Assembly (NCBI RefSeq): GCF_036588685.1
Contig: NC_086374.1
Coordinates: 31,426,886 to 31,490,885, forward strand
DNA from: Mytilus trossulus
Taxonomy: Eukaryota; Mollusca; Bivalvia; Mytilida; Mytilidae
Length of the DNA stretch: 64,000 nt
Direction of reading: 5' to 3'
The notes under the pieces are model-generated. The model saw only the letters and a program-made list of their open reading frames with translations. It was not told the origin of the DNA and made no database searches. A program made the translations under genes and the position numbers. This document shows positions 14,142 through 25,000 of this stretch, piece after piece. The stretch's first letter is position 1. Every line of letters starts with the position of its first letter.

Positions 14142-15351
14142 ACTTTAAAGCCACTGTACATAATGTAAAATATTTTGCCGTTTGGTTTGGAGCTTGCCGT
14201 TTTGAAATTTCCTTGGAGTGCGGTATTTTTGCTGTTTTATTTTTTTGGGAAAACCAACAGGAACTGAGGTTTACATTGAAGACTATTAATACTGGTTTCA
14301 CAGTTTCAATTATTAGCAAAACGGTTTACCTGGAACACTATGGAACTCGTTTCACAGTTTCAATTATAAGCAAAACGGTTTACCTGGAACACTATATATA
14401 TGGAACTCCATTGAACAAAATTGGAACGATGTTAGATATTGAATGTGCTTATGGCCAGAAACTAGCATACTAAGGTTTTATAGAAAAATGAAAACAACAC
14501 TTCTTAAATTCGTTCGTCAGAGGCGTTTTTCTTAATTTAAAAAAAACCAACTTTATCAGTAACGCTCAAAGCCAAATATTTGAAAGCCAAGGCTGGCAAA
14601 GAACCGAAACAGTCGAAGAGCTAAATGACCCCAAAAGTCCCATAAAAACCCAAACAGAAACCATCTAAGGTCAACCTGTCCGAGGGAGCTGAAACCTTAG
14701 TTTATTTTTAATTTCTAAATTGATCAATGGACAAGTTAAGAGAGGTTTGTTATGAATCATGTTGGTACTGAAAGATTTACAAATAGCAGGATATCCAACG
14801 ACACACCCTTTAGATCACATGTTAGTAACACCAGACACTCAATGCAATGAGTATATTCAAATTTAAGGTACTAACCATTAATCATATACTTTATAGAGCT
14901 GATCACGATAGACTGATATTTAAAATCAGAGACAAATAATACAGTTTATATGTCTTTGCTCAAATTTGGATTCCTTCTACAGAAGTTCAAAAGACACACC
15001 CATACATCATGTTTTATATTAACACCAGGAAATCGATACAACGTGCATGTTCCACTTCTAGGTACCAACACTTGATCATAATTTAAAGGGCCGATCAAGA
15101 AAAACTGGTATCTTACATTTAGATGAATACTAAACATGTACTCAGAAATGGGAAATTGAAGATATACAACAACTCTGGTCATATGAAAAGAGAGCATACA
15201 TAAAACATACCACATAACCAACACCAGCTAGCATACTTGAAACTCAACATAACGACTGTGATGTTAATTGATCTTAACACTTACCAACACTTACAAAGTG
15301 GACTAGCTTCTTTCTGTAACCATGCAGAGAGAACTTGACAACGGGAAGTCC

Positions 15352-15770
15352 GAACATTAATGAAAAACAGCAAAACTAGAAAAGGGAAGTTGTTTTAGCT
15401 CACCGGTGCCCGAAGGTCCCTATGTTAGCTTATGACATCACTTGGCGTCCGTCGTCTGTCGTCGTCAACTATTTAAAAAAAATCCCCTCTGAAACAACTG
15501 AGACAAATACCTTCAAACTTTAAATTAATGTTCCTTATGGTATCTAGTTTATAAATTGTATCTGAAGTCTTGATCCATCGACAAACATGACCGCCATGGC
15601 TAAAAATAGAACATAAGGGTCAAATGCAGTTTTTGGCCTTTATCTTAAAAAGTAAAGCTTTGAGAGCAAATTTGACAAGGGGTAAAATTGTCCAATTGGT
15701 GAAAATCTTTCGGCCCTGAAATTTTCAGACGAATCGAACAACCCATTGTTGGGTAATATCATCCACGACT
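15352..15770 (+). repeat. AGCTCACC-type element A, left part
   Basis: Immediately right of the array, agctcaccggtg starts near 15,395 and is followed by the cgtccgtcgtctgtcgtcgtc stretch, and later by the ccgccatggctaaaaatag and gcagtttttggc segments that also occur in element B (18,527-19,351). It is similar to the left-end fragment found inside each array unit, but is clearly more diverged from those fragments than they are from each other. Here the sequence runs on without a LINE. It is cut near 15,760 by a Penelope-like insertion; the rest resumes near 18,095. Roughly 350 bp present in the array unit just upstream of this element is missing at 15,352-15,388. Confidence 0.75.
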
Positions 15771-18092
15771 CACTCCATTCTTACTGTATGAAATGAAAAA
15801 ACGGGAAAAAGCTGACAAAAAATCTTTGGACTCTTTTTTTAATTCAGTAATGAAGATAGTTGATATACGTATTCAACATTTTAAAGAACATTTTACTATA
15901 AACAATAACCACAATAAACCTTTTTCTCGTATCAAACATAAACTAAAAGAACTAGCCAAGGAATTTGTTTTTGTTCCGGCCGATAAAGCTGCTAATAATT
16001 ATTATTGTTTGACGTAAATTTTACATTGAGATTCTGAAAAAAGAAATCACCAATTCACCAACATTCCAACTGACTCCATTTTCAGAAAACGACATCTGTA
16101 ACAAACATAACGTTTTAGCTACCGCTTTACAAGCAGAGCCAAATACAATGAAAGTCCCAACTATGTATTGGCTTCCGAAGCTACACAAAACACCTTACAA
16201 ATATATATTTATTTCGTCTTCAAGCCATTGTTCAACTACTAAATTGTCTATTCTTCTTACCAGCACACTTGTTACAATTAAAAACCTGATAATAAATTGT
16301 TCAAATAAGGCTTCGAAAATAGAGGAATGTCAAGAACTCGTTGGAAGTACTTGATAAATTGCATGCTTATATTGGTGATTTTGAATCTGTTCAAAGTTTT
16401 GATTTTTCTACCCTGTATACCACATTGCCTCACATTCTCATTAAGAAAAAATTCACACGCCTAATTAAATGGGCATTTAAAAAGTCAGAATGTGAATATC
16501 TAAGTTCAAACACTTTAAGGTCATTTTTAAGTAGCAATAAACAAAAAAACTATGTCAATTGGACATGCTTTGATACTATATTTATGCCCTTGAACTTTTA
16601 CTAGATAACATTTTTGTTCGCTTTGGGGATTCCGTATATCGTCAGATTATCGGACTTCCAATGGGGGACTAACTGTGCACCACTTATTGCGGACCTGTTT
16701 TTTGTATTGTTATGAGTTACAATTTATGACAAAACTAAGCAAAGACCCAACGAAACAACATCTGATAAACAAATTTAATACTTTTAGATATTTGGATGAT
16801 ATTTTGGCTCTCAATAATGACGACTTCAGTATGTATATTAATTTTTTTTTTCCCTGTTGAACTTACTTTAAATAAAGCTGATACTAACAATGACCACTGC
16901 CCTTTCCTCGATCTTGATATCTATATCACTAACGGAAAGCTGAATACTAAAATTTGTGATAAAAGAGATGATTTTTCATTTCCTATCGTTAATTATCCAT
17001 TTTTAGATGGTGACGTTCCCTTGTCACCATCTTACGGTGTTTATATATCTCAACTTGTACGATTCGCTCGTGTATGTAACAATGTATTACATTTTAACGA
17101 GAGAAATTTATGTATTACTGAAAAATAATAACACCAGGGTTTTCGACATCACAAACTGGTCAAAACATTTACTAAATTTTATCATCGGTATAAGGACACC
17201 ATTCGTAAATATAGCTCAACATGCAGACTTCTTATACGATCAAGTATTTCACATCCATTTTTTATGGAAATATTCTTTATAAAGCACAAAGGTGTCAGTA
17301 TTCACCTCAGAAACTAACAAAACCTTTGAATAGACTTATTAAGAAGGGATATAGTTACGATACTGTTGTCAGGTCATTAAAGATTGCATATTTTGACGTT
17401 AATATTGATTCACTTATAGGGTATATGCATCGGAACTAAACACATTTATTAAAAAAAACAGTTGTTGGCATGACACGGGTTATGTTCTTCTCACATATGT
17501 TATGATGGTATGATACTAAACCCCTAACGGGAAGGATTGTGTCTGATGTTCATATGATGAAATCATAATCTTTCAGTCAGTTTTATTGAAGTCTGGAGCT
17601 GGCATGTCAGTTAACTGCTAGTAGTCTGTTGTTATTTATGTATTATTGTCATTTTGTTTATTTTCTTTGGTTACATCTTCTGACATCAGACTCAGACTTC
17701 TCTTGAACTGAATTTTAATGTGCGTATTGTTATGCGTTTTCTTCTGCATTGGCTAGAGGTATAGGGGGAGGGTTGAGATCTTACATGCAAACATGTTTAA
17801 CCCCGCCGCATTTTTGCGCCTGTCCCAATTCAGGAGCCTCTGGCCTTTGTTAGTCTTGTATTATTTTAATTTTGGTTTCTTGTGTACAATTTGGAAATTA
17901 GTATGGCGTTCATTATCACTGAACTAGTATATATTTGTTTAGGGGCCAGCTGAAGGACGCCTCCGGGTGCGGGAATTTCTCGCTACATTGAAGACCTGTT
18001 GGTGACCTTCTGCTGTTGTTTTTTTCTTTGGTCGGGTTGTTGTCTCTTTGACACATTCCCCATTTCCATTCTCAATTTTATTGCTGTCACTA
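15770..18092 (+). mobile_element. Penelope-like element, degenerate, inserted in AGCTCACC element A
   Basis: Insertion recognised because element A breaks off near 15,760 and resumes near 18,095. The first 1.65 kb reads as reverse transcriptase over several frames: PADKAANN (near 15,978), YWLPKLHK (16,166), FDFSTLYTTLPH (16,398), GLPMG-NCAPLIADLF (about 16,650-16,700), the catalytic YLDD (16,789-16,800), then FLDLDIYI and YGVYISQLVRFARVC (about 16,905-17,080). Frameshifts and stops separate these blocks, so it is dead. The motif order with PKLHK and a late LD-L box suggests a Penelope-like RT; I see no GIY-YIG domain. The last 650 bp is non-coding and ends with ctctttgacacattcccc, a tail that recurs at the ends of the fold-back element near 27,402-27,640. 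Confidence 0.7.
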
Positions 18093-18478
18093 AATTGGTA
18101 GTTTGAAGGAAATTTTGCAGTTTTCTGTTATTATCCAGCTAAATATTAATATAGATAGATATAAAATGAGAGTCAACATCTTCCTTTAATTATAAGGATG
18201 ACTGATACCTGAAATATATATATATACACAGTACATTAGTAAATGATTAGTTAGATATAAACCGTTAACAGCAATAATTTTCAGCAAAGTAAGGTCTACA
18301 AAAAAAACCCAATATGGCCGAAATTGTCAATTGACCCCTTTAAGGAGTTATTGCCTTTTGAAGACAAATTTTACGCAATTTGTTCATCAAGTATTTATGG
18401 TTTGCTAACATTTAAAAATCTTCTCTGCAAAACAGGTGAGCAATTCCGAGAGTCAAGAGAGCCTCTTGTCACGTAGTT
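18093..18478 (+). repeat. AGCTCACC-type element A, right part
   Basis: Matches the right half of element B (gaaattttgc, atagatagatata, cagcaaagtaag, caattgaccccttta). It ends at a right terminus near 18,435-18,475 with caggtgagcaattccgag followed by a small hairpin (agagagcctctt). It completes element A after the Penelope-like insertion. Confidence 0.7.
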
Positions 18479-18526
18479 CACTTGCTCTGCTGATTAATAG
18501 AGTTCATTTTTTTCAGTTTTTACGTT

Positions 18527-19351
18527 TTTAGCTCACCTGGCCCAAAGGGCCATGTGAGCTTTTCTCATCACTTGGCATCCGTCGTCCGTCATCCGTCGTC
18601 GTCGTCATCGTCCGTCGTCGTCGTCGTCGTCCGTCGTCGTTAACTTTTCCAAAAATCTTCTCCTCTGAAACTACCAGGCCAAACTAAACCAAACTTGGCC
18701 ACAATCACCATTGGGGTATTCAGTTTTAAAAATGTGTGGCGTGACCCGGCCAACCAACCAAGAAGGCCGCCATGGCTAAAAATAGACTGACATAGGGGTA
18801 AAATGCAGTTTTTGGCTTATAACTCAAAAACCAAAGCATTTAGAGCAATCGGACAGGGAGTAAAATTGTTGAAAAGGTCAAGATGTATTTGCCATGAAAT
18901 TTTCAGATGGATCGGACAACCCACTGTTAGGGGGGCTGCCCCTGAATTAGTCATTTTAAGGAAATTTTGCCGTTTTTTGTTAATATCTTGAATATTATTA
19001 TAGATAGAGATACACTGTAAACAGCAACAATGTACAGCAAAGTAAGACCTAAAAATAAGTCAACATGACCAAAATGGTCAATTGACCCCATAAGGAGTTA
19101 TTGTCCTTTATAGTAAATTTTTAACAATTTTCATAAAATTTGTAAATTTTAACTAACATTTTCGACTGAAACTTTTAGGCCAAGTTCAATATAGATAGAA
19201 ATAATTGTAAGCAGCAAGAATGTTCAGTAAAGTAAGATGTACAAACACGTCACCATCACCAAAACACAATTTTGTCATGAATTCGAATGCGTCCTTTGAT
19301 TAATATTCACATAGACCAAGGTGAGCGACACAGGCTCTTTGGAGCCTCTAG
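18527..19351 (+). mobile_element. AGCTCACC-type terminal-inverted-repeat element B
   Basis: An uninterrupted element of about 820 bp. The left end is agctcacctggcccaaaggg followed by ccatgtgagct; the right end is aggtgagcgacacaggctct followed by ttggagcctctag. The outer 9 bp form an imperfect inverted repeat (agctcacct / aggtgagcg), and each end carries a subterminal hairpin (ggccc-aaa-gggcc on the left, aggctc-ttt-ggagcct on the right). The interior has a CGTCGT-rich stretch (18,580-18,640) and no coding capacity. The structure fits a non-autonomous DNA element, but the family and mobilising enzyme are unknown to me. Confidence 0.65.
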
Positions 19352-19657
19352 TTTATGCTCCATTTATGGGTATTATGTTTTCTGATCTTTGTGTCCTTTT
19401 GTCAGTTCGTTCGTTCGTTCGCTCGTTGTACCTTCCGTCCGTCCGTCTGCCCTGCTTCATGTTAAAGTTTTTGTATGAGGTAGTTTTTGATGAACTTGAA
19501 GTCCAATCAACTTGGAACTTAGAACACATGTTCCCTATGATATGATCTTTCTAATTTGCATGCCAAATTAAAGTTTTACCCCCAATTTCATGGTCCACGG
19601 AATATATGATGTGATTAAGCGGATGGGGCATCCGTGTACTAATGGCACATTCTTGGT
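19352..19657 (-). repeat. 'GATGCCCC' dispersed repeat, inverted fragment
   Basis: Minus-strand copy of a repeat also present at 49,290-49,745 and 58,655-59,105. Shared segments, read on the minus strand: cacggatgccccatcc at one end, ttccatgttcagtggacc-like and gaaattgggg blocks, and an agaaaacataatgccc end. The plus strand shows tandem gttc/cgtc steps (19,408-19,450). Shorter than the other two copies, apparently one internal repeat unit instead of two. Confidence 0.7.
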
Positions 19658-20535
19658 GGGTTTTTTTTTATTTATAAATTTTACGTGTCGAAGTTATAGG
19701 GTGTTAATCATTACTGAAAAGCGGCAGTTTTCCATTTTTCAGACAATTTTATAACCAAGGAGATATAACCTCCTTGTTATAATTAAAAAATGCTGTAAGC
19801 TGTTTCATAAACTTTGATATCTTTGAAATCTAGGTATCATTGAAATAAAAAATATTATCTGCTAGAACACAGGGGCGGCGGATCCAGCCATTCAATACAT
19901 GTCAATATATCATAGACACAATAGCATAGTCTACTGTATAATAGTCCCAGCTTTTTACGACAATAAGAAATTATACTTTGAAAGATACTACTTGGCTCGT
20001 GTAAATCAATAAAAAAAGGATGCGCCAAATCGGAGACTTATGTCTCTGGTCAAATAAACCAGAAGCCGTTTGTGCAGAAAATATTATAAAATTTGTAACT
20101 GTGACAAACACGTTGGTCCTACTGCCAAAATGTATGATTGTTTTATACCACTGTATCATAAGACGAGGTATTTTTATAAGTATACGCCAACTTTAATATA
20201 TTTAAACTCTAAATCAGTCCCATTTAAACTGATATCGACTCGTCACAGCCTGTGCAAATCACTCACTTGCTTTTCGGACACTCCTGTCTTCATGAATTTG
20301 ATAAAAGTCCTTCAGACTCTTTTAATTAGCAGTTTAACTATGTATATAAATACGACGATAGTGATACGGAAAGGAGGATTGTCGATCAATGATTTATGAG
20401 TATTTTTTTTAATTATTCTACGGATATAGTTTCATGACTGCAACCGTAATTGATGTCCTTTTTACTTCGCTCCACAAAAGGGAATCCCCTTTTCAGCCAA
20501 TCAAAACATTTACTTTGGAAAACACTTTTTCTATC
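19658..20535. other. Upstream region of PHPT1, no gene seen
   Basis: AT-rich sequence without recognisable coding or repeat content apart from a short ggggcggcggatccagcc piece (19,872-19,889) that resembles the small GGATCC-ended element at 28,922-29,074. It should hold the PHPT1 promoter, but I see no clear TATA box. A short upstream reading frame starts at an ATG at 20,536. Confidence 0.5.
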
Positions 20536-20643
20536 AATGCTGGAAGTCCATGAATGCTTTACAGAAAATTAGCAGCTGATTCAGGAAGATTGTATTATTA
20601 TAGTTTTGGAACATTATCAATTTTTCGACAACAAAGCAAAACA

Positions 20644-20830
20644 ATGGCGGTAGCAGCCACTGATATCGCATCACCTTCTGCGCACAAAAACCCGAAGTTT
20701 ACAAATATTCCTGATGTCAAAATTGATTCACATGGAAAATTTAAATACATTCTGATAAAAGTGCACGACCCAGACAAAGACAGAGAATTTAAACATATCG
20801 TCAGAGGTTCTGGTAAAGCTAATTATCACG
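20644..20830 (+). CDS. PHPT1: PHPT1 exon 1 (14-kDa phosphohistidine phosphatase)
   Basis: First coding exon of phosphohistidine phosphatase, a cytosolic janus/Ocnus-family enzyme that hydrolyses phosphohistidine in proteins. The exon encodes about 62 residues and ends with one base of an Ala codon before GTAAGA at 20,831. The N-terminus (MAVAATD) resembles the start of vertebrate PHPT1; IPDVKIDSHGKFKYILIKVH matches the first beta strands with the substrate-contact Lys (K34), and the exon ends in NYH, where H62 corresponds to the catalytic histidine (H53 in human). Start chosen at 20,644 because it has A at -3 and G at +4 and matches the family start. An in-frame ATG at 20,554 in poor context would add 30 residues. 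Joined to 29,396-29,520 and 30,947-31,039 the protein is 134 residues, close to the usual 125. Confidence 0.93.
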
Positions 20831-21223
20831 GTAAGAACTCCAATCATAACCGTAAAATTTTAGAAAAAGGGGGATGGTGCGGGTAAACAGCTCTTTTTTC
20901 TTATCTAAGGACGGAGTGCATGCTTGTTGTTTTAATTAACAAATGTCACCATATAATTTCTTTTAGAGGCAGACTCAGCCCCTATTTTTCAATGATAAAA
21001 AGATGTCAAAGTTTAACGTTTCAATGACAATATCAGGCTTATCATTTTCTTGCATATCATTATAGACAAATACAGAAAACAGGGTTTTAATACTGTTACA
21101 AAAAAAAAGATTTCTTCCACAGCTTTCTTTTTCTTGACTCTGTACCATTGAAAGCTTAAACACAAAATGATGCATGTACTACCTGATGAGCTTCAAAAGA
21201 CGTTGGTGAACTCATGCATTTTG

Positions 21224-21530
21224 CATATAAAAATAAGGAGATGTGGTATGATTCATCATTGCCAATCAGATGAGACAACTATCATTCAATGTTCCAAAAA
21301 AGTGGATTTTAGCAAATATAATAGTCAACTATACATCCTTCAACAAAGAGTAAAACCCATTATTAACGGTCTGCAATAAAAGGCCTGGACGTCAAAGATA
21401 TCATATGAAAAATTCAATGTTTTAGAGAAAACTAAATGACTGCCTGGCACTACATGTTTGACTTACATGAACCAGCAACAACCACTGAACTACAGGTTCC
21501 TAATTTAGGATAGGTACTTAATCATGTAAT
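21224..21530 (+). repeat. Diverged copy of the 'GAAGATGTGGTATGA' dispersed repeat
   Basis: Begins aggagatgtggtatgattca and retains recognisable blocks of the better copy at 33,622-34,010: gagacaactatc, cttcaacaaagag, ataaaaggcctg, aaccactgaactacagg. Many substitutions and gaps show it is old. Same orientation as the 33.6-kb copy; non-coding. Confidence 0.65.
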
Positions 21531-21639
21531 ATGGTATGGTAACAAATTATTTATTTGTTCAGTGTTTATATGTTCACTTGTTTTAATATGTCTTTAAGCC
21601 ATTTCAATTGATATTTTATAGTGTGTCTTTCTATGATGT

Positions 21640-22005
21640 TACACTATTGTTTCAGATAATGGTGAAGGTTGGTACCCATTAAAATGTTTAAACCCACTGC
21701 ATTTGTTTGAACCTGTCCTAAATCAGGAACCTGATGCTCAGTAGTATTTTGTTGATGTGTTTCATAAATGTTTCTTGATTTTTACATAGACTAGACTGTT
21801 GGTTTTCCCCTTTGAATGGTTTTACACTAGTCATTTTTGAGGCACTTTATAGCTTGCTGTTCCATGTGAGCCAAGGCTCCCTGTTGAAAAATGTACTTTC
21901 ACCAATAACTTGAATAATGGTTTACTTTTACAAGTTTTGACTTTGATGGAGAGTTGTCTCATCATGCTCATTGGCACTCATACCACATCCTCGTATATAT
22001 AATTT
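21640..22005 (+). repeat. Dispersed repeat, also at 52,690-53,000
   Basis: Shares with 52,690-53,000 the blocks aggaacctgatg, ttttacactagtca, agcttgctgttcc and ggagagttgtctcat over about 300 bp. The same right-hand piece (gagagttgtctyattggcac) recurs alone at 30,530-30,605 and 53,490-53,545, so the right end is the most frequent fragment in the window. Non-coding. Confidence 0.65.
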
Positions 22006-25000
22006 GAAGTTGCCAACCCTCCCCTTACCTTGCATGTTTAAAATTGTCATCATTCTATTCAGTAGTTTGCATGTTCAGGCTTATACATATAATGGCATAA
22101 TATATTGATGTCAGAATGATACATTGTAGTTCCAGGTTCAGGTTAATAATATGCTCCTGTTTGGTATGATGATCAGATAAAATTTTTTAGGAAAATCATA
22201 TGTACATGTACATGTATGTTCTTTAAAGAGTACATTTTACTAACCAATCCAGAGAAAAGAGAGAACCAGAAAGTGGTTTGCTTTGAGGTTGTTTAAAAAA
22301 ATGAATATTATGAGGTTGTTCGAAAAAATTACTGTATAAATTTCACACGTCTGATTTCGATTGCTTTTAGAGATTTACCTGTATCAGGAACAATCAAAGA
22401 GAAATATTTGAAAGCCAAGGATGTCCGATGTATAAGAATTAAAACAGTTAAATAGTTACATGTTATAGCTACATGTTTGTATATGTACATGTATGACCGA
22501 AAAGGACCAGAATACATAATGTATAATGGGTACATGTAAATTCATCTAAGACCAACTTGCATTGGTTTGATGGAGTTCTGAAAAATACATGTACATGTAG
22601 TTTGATGAATCCATTATGGAACTTGTTCTAGAAATTTAGGATCTGTATTTACCAATATTCCTTGAGTTTTAAATATATATATTTACATGACTTTTGACAT
22701 AAAGTAGAAAGAACCATCTTTTGGCAGGTTGTTTGAAAAAGACAAGTTAAGATTGACTGCATATCATCCAAAATCATTAGAGAAACATTCCGACAAAACA
22801 TTTTGTGCAATATGATTTGTATACACTCTCCACAGTAAAAATTTAAAATTTACAATTAACTGTCTAAGTCTGTCTTTAGTGGATAAATATTGTATTACAC
22901 TCAATGCAGTGGTAGAATCTATCTACACTGTATATTATAAATGAAGTTCAACATGTATCAAAATATGATTTAAGATATGTTGGTATTAATGGCTATTACG
23001 GTACAAAATGTTCAAATTTATTGATTCTAAACAATGTTTTAGTGTCCACCATTTAAAAATTTACAAGTGTTTTCCAATCATGCATTAGTCAGTTGCTTTA
23101 ATAAAGTGAGAAAGTTTAATTAATATACATGATACATGTACATTATGAGTAAACAATATGCAAGCTAAAAGTTATAAAAATGTGAAATTATGACAATCCC
23201 ATCTTGAAATGTTTTTGCCCTGATTACTTTCATTCCATAAGATTATGTAATTATGGATGTAGGTGTATAAACCATATGTTATTTAGAGTGGAATGATGAA
23301 ACCTTCCGATGATGCAATCCTCAGTATTCCTTTGATGTTCCTTTGGAAAAATTAGCTGTTAGTACTAAGTAAATTTTAATGATTCCATCAAAATGAGGTA
23401 CATTAATAAGGAACTATTCATTTACCATGGAATGTTACAATACTTTAAAAAAAATTATTTGCAAAGAAAGTTACATTTTTTAAAAGATTTATTGTATATT
23501 TTGTACCATCATACCATTGTAATGTTACGATCAGTGAGTACTTATATCTAAAGCTTGGATCACACATTCACGATTTTTACTGCCGTTCTTGACAGGACCA
23601 TCCCAGATCAAAACCTAACTGCTGATATTAAATCATTGTGTTGTGCATACAAATGTATTTTAGGGGACTGGTCTCTTGTGGGAGATTGTGCTGAACTTTC
23701 TTTCAAGAGTTGTGGGTTTGAGCACCTACATTTTTGTAGCTAGGTCATGGGGGTTTGCTTGCCTGAGTGCTGGAGATTGTAGGTTTGAGCAAATTAAGAT
23801 TAAGTCAAAGACTTAAAATTGCTATTTGATGTCCCTCCTATAATCATGCAGAATTTAAGAGGAAAGTGCAATGACATGTTGGCCAACAGTTGGAATATAT
23901 AATGTGTCTGGTTGCAGTGACAAGTGTTCCTACTGTCTGTTTCCTTTTAAATTACCATGTTAAAACATAACTTCCTTATTTATTATTCCTAAATTTATTG
24001 CCCAGTCTTTAAAGATGGGTTTCAAATTCAAATGCCAATTTCAGTTCAAAATATGTTTGCTAATGACAAAATTATGTATATATGCAGTGATATTTTTGAA
24101 GTTCCTACATGTACATGTTCTAAAGAATATATATGAAATCTACTTTCCCACTTGATATTATAATATAAATGCCTGTGCTAGTTCACACAAGAAGATTGTA
24201 TTATTAAGACTTGAACTATATCACAAAATCTCACTGTAATTCAGTGTAGCGTAATGTTTTTTTGGAATCTTATTAGATTTTATTAAGAATAGAGCTATGT
24301 TCTATCTTAAATTCAAATCTACATGTAAGCTCAACTTCTATCTTCATCTAGATTTGAGTCAGCTATGTATACTGTACATCTGAATTTCAAAATGGTATCT
24401 TTTTGGGACTTCATGATCATGTTTCATGACTTAGAAACTCCTACTTTTGGCATCAGGTTTGATTTCTACATTTTCATATAAGTATCACCTTACGGGTATA
24501 TCAAAGACAATACATTTGAACTTTGATTAGCAGTATATTATTTATCTATGAATGTATGATGCTGACAGTCCCTTATTAAAGATTTGCTTGAAATGAATTG
24601 AAAATAGATAGTTTTGATGGAACCTTCATTGAATTTTATTTCCACTATGTCTAAAAATAAGTTGAAGTTTGAAAATTATGCACAATTTTTGTTTGATTGA
24701 TTGCCAAAAAAATACTAGCATATTTTATTTTCACATTTGGCAAAAAAATTGAGACATTGCTTCAACTAACCAGATTTTGATTTAGTAAGACTATGCTTCT
24801 AGTTCTTATATTTGCTGCGAACCATCTGAATGAAAAGTCTGCATCTTGTTTCATTTGATGATTGACTTATTGACAGTTTCTAATCTGTTTGTTCATTAAA
24901 TGATTTACCCCAGTAACCCCAAGTGAGCCCCTCAGACAGGAGTTCCTCATTACAGAAACATCTGTAGTTAATTTTGTTTACAATCAGTAGTAAAAGTAAT

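Larger units (their letters stand above)
1..15351. repeat. Tandem array of a 3,746-bp unit containing a dead LINE
   Basis: The same sequence restarts (ctttgctcaaatttgg) at 1, 3747, 7493, 11239 and 14954, giving three units of 3,746 bp, one of 3,715 bp and a partial fifth of about 400 bp; the array continues off the left edge. Units are nearly identical over their whole length, including non-coding parts. Order within a unit: about 730 bp of unassigned sequence, about 190 bp matching the left end of an AGCTCACC-type repeat (unit 1: 732-917), about 2 kb of truncated non-LTR retrotransposon (912-2934), then about 810 bp of non-coding DNA that includes a 54-bp direct duplication (3089-3200). Near-identity ends abruptly near 15,350. 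Collapse or false expansion by the assembler cannot be excluded from sequence alone, but unit-specific differences argue that the units are real. Confidence 0.95.

Noticed and set aside
20070-20399. A 109-codon frame just upstream of PHPT1
   Set aside because: No recognisable domain, codon use typical of AT-rich non-coding DNA, and no splice or promoter context tying it to the gene.
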